Notes under the pieces: model-generated
Database searches by the model: none
The model's input: only the letters and a program-made list of their open reading frames with translations
Told to the model about the DNA's origin: nothing
DNA from: JBMNQI01 sp050944055
GTDB lineage: Bacteria > Bacillota > Clostridia > Oscillospirales > Oscillospiraceae
Assembly: GCA_050944055.1 (NCBI GenBank)
Contig: JBMNQI010000083.1
Span: 1-7,376, forward strand
Direction of reading: 5' to 3'
DNA: 7,376 nucleotides
Translations under genes and position numbers: made by a program
Shown: piece by piece, positions 1 to 4,622 of the stretch
Layout: each line of letters starts with the position of its first letter
How positions within the stretch are numbered: position 1 is the first letter of the stretch

Positions 1-104
1 CCCTGCTTGAAAGTCGCCGCAGAAGCGCTTTCGGCAAGCAGGATGACCAAAATATTCAACGCGAACACAACCGCAAGAGCTAAAACGCGCTTTCTTCTGT
101 CCAT
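1..104 (-). CDS. N-terminus of an exported protein of unknown function (partial, runs off left edge)
   Basis: Read on the minus strand, an ATG at 104-102 opens a frame that stays open to the window edge (34 codons). It is preceded by a strong ribosome site, GGAGGT, 7 bases upstream. The peptide begins MDRRKRVLALAVVF and continues through a hydrophobic run to about residue 23, then AESASA before ATFKQ. This is a textbook Sec signal peptide: a basic n-region (RRKR), a hydrophobic core of about 17 residues, and an Ala-X-Ala-type cleavage site near residues 27-29. There is no lipobox cysteine. The mature protein lies outside the window, so its function cannot be named. It diverges from rny. I found no convincing promoter for it on the minus strand. 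Confidence 0.72.
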   Translation of the reverse strand, partial: MDRRKRVLALAVVFALNILVILLAESASAATFKQ

Positions 105-221
105 TACGCCGACCTCCCAAATCTTTTCCCGTCAATATTTTACGGCGGCGGCGCTGGCAATATTCAGCCAAATATTCGCAGGGATTCGCGGAGAACCGAA
201 AAGCAAGTAAACATAAAATCC

Positions 222-250
222 TTGACATAGTTGCTTTAGCACACTAAAAT
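222..250 (+). promoter_or_regulatory. Vegetative (sigma-A type) promoter for rny
   Basis: The -35 TTGACA (222-227) is perfect. It is followed by a 17-base spacer and the -10 TAAAAT (245-250), one base off consensus. Transcription should start near 257, giving a leader of about 118 bases before the rny start at 375. This is the only promoter of this quality upstream of rny. Confidence 0.85.
235..248. promoter_or_regulatory. Inverted repeat overlapping the rny promoter (possible operator)
   Basis: The sequence TTTAGCACACTAAA has 5-base arms (TTTAG and CTAAA) around a 4-base centre. It lies across the promoter spacer and the start of the -10 box, where a bound repressor would block RNA polymerase. 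The arms are short and AT-rich, so chance is possible. No regulator is named from this sequence. Confidence 0.3.
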
Positions 251-268
251 AGAGTAAATATGTTATCA

Positions 269-298
269 GGCGTCCGGGGGATTAGGCGCCGCTTTTTT
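269..298 (+). terminator. Terminator-like hairpin in the rny leader (possible attenuator)
   Basis: GGCGTC (269-274) pairs with GGCGCC (285-290), with one G-U pair, around a 10-base loop. GC and six T residues (293-298) follow. It sits about 12 bases after the predicted start of transcription and about 77 bases before the rny start codon. The form is that of an intrinsic terminator, so most transcripts might stop here unless it is overridden. The stem is only 6 bp, so read-through may be high. Confidence 0.5.
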
Positions 299-354
299 CA
301 CATTTGAATCTCATTATCTTAATTTTTCGACTGATTATAAGAATATTAAAACAT

Positions 355-362
355 AGGAGGTG
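355..362 (+). promoter_or_regulatory. Ribosome binding site that decides the rny start
   Basis: AGGAGGTG is a near-perfect anti-16S match. An in-frame GTG at 360-362 lies inside this motif and cannot be the initiation codon of the site it forms. The next in-frame start is ATG at 375, 14 bases after AGGAGG. That spacing is longer than usual but workable. Confidence 0.7.
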
Positions 363-374
363 TTAGCTGGTAGT

Positions 375-1922
375 ATGATCTGGTATATAGTAACAGCTGT
401 TGCTGCTTTAATAATTGGCGCCGCCGTAACCTTTCCGCTTGCAGTCGCGTATCGCAAAAACGTAGCCGAAAAGGAGATAATCAGCGCTGAGGAAGAAGCA
501 AAGCGCATAATCAACGAATCAATAAAAAACGCGGAGAGCAAGAAACGCGAAGCCCTGGTCGAAGCTAGAGAAGAGATACACCGCAGCCGCGCGGAATACG
601 AGCGTGAGGTCAGAGAACGCCGCGCCGACCTGCAAAAGCAGGAGCGCAGGCTGCAGCAGAAAGAGGAGAACCTCGATAAAAAAAGCGAGGCGCTTGAAAA
701 AAAGGAAGACCTGCTGAACCAGAAACTTGCAGCAGTAAACCAGCAGCGCGAAGAAATAGCGCTGATCAAGCGCGGACAGCTTGAAATGCTTGAGAAGATT
801 TCCGGCCTGACCGCTGAAGAGGCCAAGGAATACCTGATCAAGGAGTTGGAATCCGAGGTAACTCATCAGGCGGCCATGAAGATAAAAGAGATAGAAACGC
901 GTCTGAAGGAGGAAGCTGACCAACGGGCCAGAGAGATTCTTTCACTTGCCATACAGCGCTGCGCAGCCGACCATGTTGCCGAGGCGACGGTTTCGGTAGT
1001 CCCCCTGCCGAACGACGAGATGAAGGGCCGCGTGATCGGCCGCGAGGGCCGCAATATACGCACTATTGAAACGCTTACGGGCGTGGATCTGATTATTGAC
1101 GACACGCCTGAAGCCATAACGCTTTCGGGCTTTGACCCCGTAAGGCGCGAAATTGCGCGTCTGGCGCTGGAAAAACTGATTGCCGACGGGCGTATCCACC
1201 CGGCGCGCATCGAGGAAATGGTCGAAAAAGCCCGCCGCGAGGTGGACGCAGTCATCAAATCCGAGGGCGAGAGGGCAACATTCGAGACGGGCGTACACGG
1301 AATCAACCCGGACCTTGTAAAAATCCTGGGCCGTCAGCGTTACCGCACAAGCTACGGCCAGAACGTGCTGAACCATTCTATTGAGGTTTCGCATATTGCC
1401 GGCCTCATCGCCGCCGAGCTCGGGGCGGATGTGACGCTCGCCAAGCGCGCGGGCCTTCTGCACGACCTGGGCAAGGCGGTCGACCACGATATGGAGGGCT
1501 CACACGTCGCCATCGGCGTCGAGCTTGCCCGGAAGTACAAGGAGAGCGAGGAAGTAGTCCACGCAATCGAGGCGCACCACGGAGACGTCGAGGCCCGCAC
1601 GGTAATAGCCTGCATTGTTCAGGCCGCGGACGCGATCTCCGCCGCCCGTCCCGGCGCACGCAGGGAAAACATCGAGAATTACATCAAGCGTCTCGAAAAG
1701 CTTGAAGAGATCACCGGCACATATCCCGGAGTCGAAAAGAGCTATGCCATCCAGGCGGGGCGCGAGATAAGAATCATCGTTAAGCCGGAGGAGGTCAGCG
1801 AGGACGACATGATACTCCTGGCCCACGAGCTGACAAAGAAGATCGAGGAAGAACTCGAATACCCCGGCCAGATAAAGGTGCACGTCCTGCGCGAGACACG
1901 TGTAATAGAATACGCAAAATAA
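375..1922 (+). CDS. rny: Ribonuclease Y (membrane-anchored endoribonuclease, KH and HD domains)
   Basis: RNase Y starts bulk mRNA decay in many Firmicutes and is held at the membrane as part of the degradosome-like network. The 515-residue protein has the full family layout. An N-terminal membrane helix spans about residues 3-25. A long charged coiled coil follows (about 30-180, rich in E, K, R and Q). The KH RNA-binding domain (about 205-270) carries the GREG loop at 222-225 within GRVIGREGRNIR. The HD phosphohydrolase domain (about 330-425) has His334 in LNHSIE and the metal-binding pair His363-Asp364 in LLHDLGKA. The C-terminus RETRVIEYAK is typical of the family. Length matches the usual 510-520. 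ATG 375 is chosen over GTG 360 because the GTG lies inside the ribosome site; GTG would add only five residues. The gene has its own promoter and a leader hairpin that could attenuate it. Nothing is broken or missing. Confidence 0.97.
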   Translation: MIWYIVTAVAALIIGAAVTFPLAVAYRKNVAEKEIISAEEEAKRIINESIKNAESKKREALVEAREEIHRSRAEYEREVRERRADLQKQERRLQQKEENLDKKSEALEKKEDLLNQKLAAVNQQREEIALIKRGQLEMLEKISGLTAEEAKEYLIKELESEVTHQAAMKIKEIETRLKEEADQRAREILSLAIQRCAADHVAEATVSVVPLPNDEMKGRVIGREGRNIRTIETLTGVDLIIDDTPEAITLSGFDPVRREIARLALEKLIADGRIHPARIEEMVEKARREVDAVIKSEGERATFETGVHGINPDLVKILGRQRYRTSYGQNVLNHSIEVSHIAGLIAAELGADVTLAKRAGLLHDLGKAVDHDMEGSHVAIGVELARKYKESEEVVHAIEAHHGDVEARTVIACIVQAADAISAARPGARRENIENYIKRLEKLEEITGTYPGVEKSYAIQAGREIRIIVKPEEVSEDDMILLAHELTKKIEEELEYPGQIKVHVLRETRVIEYAK

Positions 1923-1925
1923 AAC

Positions 1926-1957
1926 GAAGGCAAAAGCGTTTTTTCGCTTTTGCCTTC
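1926..1957. terminator. Bidirectional terminator between rny and the isomerase gene
   Basis: A perfect 13-bp stem pairs GAAGGCAAAAGCG (1926-1938) with CGCTTTTGCCTTC (1945-1957) around a loop of six T. It begins four bases after the rny stop. Forward, the tail after the stem is poor (TTA). Read on the minus strand, the stem is followed by GTTTTATTTT, a good T-tract. The hairpin therefore probably ends the convergent isomerase transcript at least as well as rny. The minus-strand T-tract overlaps the rny stop codon. Confidence 0.85.
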
Positions 1958-1964
1958 TTAGTCG

Positions 1965-1997
1965 CGCAGGCCCGGCCTTCCCGGACCTGCGTTTCAT
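1965..1997 (+). terminator. Second (tandem) terminator downstream of rny
   Basis: CGCAGG (1965-1970) pairs with CCTGCG (1986-1991). Past a C/A mismatch, CCGG (1972-1975) pairs with CCGG (1981-1984) around the loop CCTTC. TTTCATT (1992-1998) follows. This gives rny a forward terminator with a better tail than the first hairpin. Confidence 0.6.
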
Positions 1998-2011
1998 TAA
2001 GCCCGGCCTTC
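1971..2011 (+). repeat. Short direct repeat CCCGGCCTTC in the convergent intergenic region
   Basis: The 10-mer CCCGGCCTTC occurs at 1971-1980 and again at 2002-2011. The core GCCTTC occurs four times between 1952 and 2020 (1952, 1975, 2006, 2015). The first two copies belong to the terminator stems; the last two have no assigned role. The rest of the 172-base gap (about 2024-2094) holds only weak 5-bp hairpins and no supported gene. Confidence 0.5.
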
Positions 2012-2094
2012 GCTGCCTTCGGCACAAAGCCGATTATTACAATATCGGTTCCCGTAAACTCAGCCCGGAAAACGGACCGCCGAAAGAAGTACGC

Positions 2095-2571
2095 CTATTT
2101 AAAATTCTTCTCCTCGACCTCAATCATCTTCGGCGTCAGCCTCTTGCTCAGCTCTATACGCCACTGCGGGAAACCGTCGTTCCAGCTGTGGTTTAAGAAT
2201 TCGTCGGCCATATCGCATCCCATCGCAGGCGCGACAATGCCCTGACCCATGACAAGCACGTTGCAGCCGTTGACCGTCGAGGCCATCTTCGCCGTATAGG
2301 GGCTTTCGCAGGAGAGCGCGTATATACCCCGTATCTTGTTGGCGACGATGTTCATCCCCCCGCCGGTATGGCAGATAAGTATGCCTCGCTCCGCTTTCCC
2401 GGACAGTATGGCCTCGGCCACATTCTCAGCGGCCTCGCTGTAATAAACCTCCGGCGACTCGGAATCCTGCTGCCCGAGGTCCAGGACCTCATGGCCGGCT
2501 TCTGTAAGATGCCGTTTCACCGCGTCCTTCAATATAAGCCCCGACAGGTCAGTCCCTATAGCGACCTTCAT
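2095..2571 (-). CDS. RpiB/LacA/LacB-family sugar-phosphate isomerase, divergent active site
   Basis: This 158-residue cytosolic protein belongs to the family that interconverts aldose and ketose phosphates (ribose-5-P, allose-6-P, galactose-6-P, erythrulose-4-P and relatives). The family's opening MKVAIGTD is present, as is the central ERGILIC-TG-GMNIVANKIRGIYA block (about 61-85). The latter holds Cys67, the position of the catalytic Cys in RpiB. Two usual histidines are absent. The family's SDHAG/SDHGG motif reads TDLSG here (Leu9 for His). The HN of the REHND-like motif reads TVNG (Val100 for His). His68 and Gly71 also depart from the usual GTGIG loop. It is therefore probably not a plain ribose-5-phosphate isomerase, and the substrate is unknown. 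The start at 2571 follows AAAGGGG at 7 bases. A longer frame from 2628 is rejected because its start lies at the -35 of the gene's own promoter. It is transcribed alone, convergent with rny and divergent from ymdB. Confidence 0.88.
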   Translation of the reverse strand: MKVAIGTDLSGLILKDAVKRHLTEAGHEVLDLGQQDSESPEVYYSEAAENVAEAILSGKAERGILICHTGGGMNIVANKIRGIYALSCESPYTAKMASTVNGCNVLVMGQGIVAPAMGCDMADEFLNHSWNDGFPQWRIELSKRLTPKMIEVEEKNFK

Positions 2572-2599
2572 ATTATATCCCCTTTCCATGTTTGGAAAA

Positions 2600-2628
2600 A
2601 TCATATCATTGACAGTTTCAATTTTCAA
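2600..2628 (-). promoter_or_regulatory. Promoter of the isomerase gene
   Basis: On the minus strand the -35 TTGAAA (complement of 2623-2628), a 17-base spacer and the -10 TATGAT (complement of 2600-2605) form a strong vegetative promoter. Transcription would start near 2593, about 22 bases before the ATG at 2571. The -35 sits in a short direct repeat (TTTCAA twice at 2616-2628 on the plus strand). Confidence 0.78.
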
Positions 2629-2637
2629 GATAATGTG

Positions 2638-2666
2638 TTGCCAAACTGGTAAAAATACAATATAAT
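2638..2666 (+). promoter_or_regulatory. Promoter of the ymdB-nuclease-ATPase unit
   Basis: The -35 TTGCCA (2638-2643), a 17-base spacer and a perfect -10 TATAAT (2661-2666) form a strong vegetative promoter, with a start near 2673. It lies back to back with the isomerase promoter: only nine bases separate the two -35 boxes, so one bound protein could affect both. Confidence 0.85.
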
Positions 2667-2675
2667 GGATAGAGC

Positions 2676-2708
2676 TCGGGAGCCTGTACGCCCGACACGG
2701 GCTTTAAT
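2676..2708 (+). promoter_or_regulatory. Alternative hairpins in the ymdB leader
   Basis: TCGGG (2676-2680) can pair with CCCGA (2691-2695). Alternatively GCCCG (2690-2694) can pair with CGGGC (2698-2702), which is followed by TTTAAT. The two pairings exclude each other, as in small attenuators, but the stems are only 5 bp and the T-tract is weak. This may be chance in GC-rich sequence. Confidence 0.3.
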
Positions 2709-2722
2709 AATCGGAGGTAAGC

Positions 2723-3493
2723 ATGAGCGTCACACTTCTTGCCGTAGGCGATATTGTCGGCAAATCGGGGCTTGAGTTTCTCGGCAAAATTCTCCGCAAG
2801 CTTAAAAGCGACAAGGGCGCCGACTACACGGTCGTCAACGGGGAAAACGCTGCCAACAACGGTATAACGCCCCGCCAGGCAGACGAGATATTCGCCGCCG
2901 GGGCGGACGTAATAACGCTTGGAAACCACACGTGGGGCAAGCGCGAGATACTGCCCTATCTCGACGACCGCGATTTTATAATACGCCCGCTGAACTTCGC
3001 CCCGCAGACCGCCGGACACGGTTTTTGCGTTGTCGGCGACCTGTGCGTCGTGAACCTCATAGGGCGCTGCAATATGAACTTCGGCCCGGACAACCCCTTC
3101 CACGCTGTTGAAAAGGTTTTGAAAACGAGGCCCGCGAAGTATATCGTAGTTGACATTCACGCGGAGGCGACGAGCGAAAAGCTCGCCATGTGCTATTATC
3201 TCGACGGGCGAGTCTCCGCCGTTTTCGGGACGCATACGCATGTGCAGACCTCGGACTGCAGGATCTTCCCAAAGGGAACGGGCTATATCACCGACCTGGG
3301 CATGACAGGGCCGGTCGAGTCCGTTCTAGGCATACGCCCGGAACAGAGCGTTTCGTTTTTCCTAGGCAATCCTCCGGAGCGCTTCGCCACCGCTCCCGGC
3401 ATATGCAAAATCGAGGGCGCAGTATTCCGCTTCAGCGAGGAAACCGGGCTTTGCGAGCACTGCGAAAGCTTCCGCATACAGGAAGGCAGCTGA
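2723..3493 (+). CDS. ymdB: YmdB/TIGR00282-family calcineurin-like metallophosphoesterase
   Basis: YmdB of Bacillus is a dimetal phosphodiesterase that hydrolyses cyclic nucleotides such as 2',3'-cAMP and affects RNA levels, biofilm and motility decisions. This 256-residue protein shows every family motif in order: GDIVG with Asp10, NGENAA with Glu41-Asn42, GNHTWGK with Asn68-His69, DIHAEATSEK with His146, and GTHTHVQT with His171 and His173. The region around ITDLGMTGP (189-196) is also characteristic. Length is close to the usual 250-265. The start has GGAGGT at 2713-2718 and is unambiguous. It is the first gene of a three-gene unit with the SbcD-like and SMC-like genes. In Bacillus it lies directly behind rny; here the inverted isomerase gene stands between them. 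No signal peptide or membrane segment is seen, so it is cytosolic. Confidence 0.95.
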   Translation: MSVTLLAVGDIVGKSGLEFLGKILRKLKSDKGADYTVVNGENAANNGITPRQADEIFAAGADVITLGNHTWGKREILPYLDDRDFIIRPLNFAPQTAGHGFCVVGDLCVVNLIGRCNMNFGPDNPFHAVEKVLKTRPAKYIVVDIHAEATSEKLAMCYYLDGRVSAVFGTHTHVQTSDCRIFPKGTGYITDLGMTGPVESVLGIRPEQSVSFFLGNPPERFATAPGICKIEGAVFRFSEETGLCEHCESFRIQEGS

Positions 3494-3525
3494 CATTCCG
3501 TTAATACGATAATCATTTGTGGCAT

Positions 3526-3532
3526 GGGAGGT
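3526..3532 (+). promoter_or_regulatory. Ribosome binding site that decides the SbcD-like gene start
   Basis: GGGAGGT lies four bases before ATG 3537. An in-frame GTG at 3519 lies upstream of this motif and has no ribosome site of its own, so the shorter 361-residue protein is chosen. Confidence 0.85.
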
Positions 3533-3536
3533 TACT

Positions 3537-4622
3537 ATGATTAAGCTCGTTCATGCGGCTGATTTTCACCTGGATTCGCCGTTTGAAAGCCTGCCCCCCG
3601 ACAAGGCGCGCATGCGTCGGGAAGAACAGCGCGACGACTTGTTCAAGCTCAGGGATATAGTCAATTCAGAGGATGCGGACATAGTGCTCCTCGCGGGCGA
3701 CCTGTTTGACAGCGACAACGCGTTCCACGATACGACAAAACTCCTGGAAGAGGTCTTCGCCTCTATGAATTCCAGGATTTTCATATCGCCCGGAAACCAT
3801 GACTTCTATTCTCCAAGAAGCCCTTACCGGGCGGTGGAATGGCCGGATAACGTACATATTTTCAAAACGACGCGCATCGAGTGCGTGGAGCTGCCCGAGC
3901 TGGGCGCCAGGGTATTTGGCGCAGGCTTCATCTCCCCCTCCTGCTCCTCTCCGCTGCTGCGCGATTTTAAGGCCGGGCCCGATATGATAAACATCATGGT
4001 GCTCCACGGCGATACCGTGGCAGCCACCGACGAATACAATCCCGTATCCCCGGAGGATATCGCCTTTTCTGGCCTTAACTATCTCGCGCTCGGCCATATA
4101 CACAAGTTTTCCGGCATTTTGAAGTCGGGAGACACATGCTACGCCTATCCCGGCTGCCCGAGCGGGCGCGGCTTCGACGAACAGGGAGAAAAGGGCGTAA
4201 TAGTTGGAACAGTCTCAGGAAGCGGCGCCGACCTGCGTTTTGTACCGCTGGGCGGCCGCCGCTATTTAACCATTGAGCGCGATTATGAAGCGCTGATTGA
4301 AGGCAGGTCCTCTCTGCCCGAAGGCTGCGAGAACGACATTGTCCGAGTTATTCTCACGGGCGAGAGGGACGGCCATGTAAAAATAGACGAGCTCGAGGAA
4401 AAATACGGCGCAAAATTCTTCCACCTCAGTTTTCGCGACAGGACGCGGGAAAGGCGCGACATCTGGGCGGCGGCACGCGAGGATACGCTCAAGGGCACTT
4501 ATATGCGGCTTATGCACGAAGCTCTGGAAAAGGCCGGCTCCGACGGGCAGCGCGAGCTTATAACAATCGCCGCCCGCTACGGGCTGGCCGCGCTTGAAAA
4601 CGGGGAGGTGCCGGTACTTTGA
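3537..4622 (+). CDS. SbcD/Mre11/YhaO-like metallophosphoesterase (putative DNA repair exonuclease)
   Basis: This 361-residue protein has the Mre11/SbcD nuclease fold. It should cut DNA ends in a complex with the SMC-like ATPase encoded next to it. The five phosphoesterase motifs are present: ADFHLD (Asp9, His11), GDLFD (Asp55), GNHD (86-89, with Asn87 and His88), VLHGD (His157) and LGHIH (His187, His189). The catalytic domain covers about residues 1-205. The C-terminal part (about 205-361) is less conserved and would hold the cap and the region that contacts the ATPase. It is somewhat shorter than Bacillus YhaO (about 400) and similar to clostridial versions. It follows ymdB after a 43-base gap with no promoter I trust, and overlaps the next gene by four bases. 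No signal peptide is seen. SbcD proper is possible, but pairing with a short YhaN-type partner favours the YhaO branch. Confidence 0.9.
   Translation: MIKLVHAADFHLDSPFESLPPDKARMRREEQRDDLFKLRDIVNSEDADIVLLAGDLFDSDNAFHDTTKLLEEVFASMNSRIFISPGNHDFYSPRSPYRAVEWPDNVHIFKTTRIECVELPELGARVFGAGFISPSCSSPLLRDFKAGPDMINIMVLHGDTVAATDEYNPVSPEDIAFSGLNYLALGHIHKFSGILKSGDTCYAYPGCPSGRGFDEQGEKGVIVGTVSGSGADLRFVPLGGRRYLTIERDYEALIEGRSSLPEGCENDIVRVILTGERDGHVKIDELEEKYGAKFFHLSFRDRTRERRDIWAAAREDTLKGTYMRLMHEALEKAGSDGQRELITIAARYGLAALENGEVPVL
4602..4622 (+). promoter_or_regulatory. Translational coupling junction between nuclease and ATPase genes
   Basis: The ribosome site GGGGAGG (4602-4608) lies inside the end of the nuclease gene. 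The TTG start (4619-4621) shares bases with the TGA stop (4620-4622). Ribosomes finishing the first gene can restart at once, which favours fixed co-production of the two partners. Confidence 0.75.

Noticed and set aside
134..177. Repeated AATATT(C/T) motifs upstream of rny as a possible regulator array
   Set aside because: There are three short AT-rich copies with uneven spacing (AATATTC at 159 and 171, AATATTT at 134). Chance is a sufficient explanation.
7..210. Forward 67-codon frame at the left edge
   Set aside because: It lies antisense to the well-supported signal-peptide gene and its upstream region, has no ribosome site, and its peptide resembles no family I know.
304..341. Second rny promoter after the leader hairpin (TTGAAT, then TTATAA-like sequence)
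   Set aside because: The -10-like element has no -35 match at an allowed distance, and the TTGAAT has no -10 at 16-18 bases.
335..1659. Several long minus-strand frames opposite rny
   Set aside because: They are low-complexity Ser/Arg/Phe-rich shadows caused by the GC-rich codons of rny. They have no ribosome sites or family motifs.
2572..2628. 19-codon N-terminal extension of the isomerase from an ATG at 2628
   Set aside because: The extension would cover the gene's own promoter (-10 at 2600-2605, -35 at 2623-2628). The family begins at MKVAIGTD, which has a good ribosome site.
2609..2636. Additional plus-strand promoter starting with a perfect TTGACA
   Set aside because: The only -10-like matches give spacers of 14 (GATAAT) or 16 with a poor TAATGT. 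The TTGCCA/TATAAT promoter just downstream is far better.
2618..3272. Minus-strand frames opposite ymdB
   Set aside because: They are antisense shadows. The plus-strand frame has every YmdB motif.
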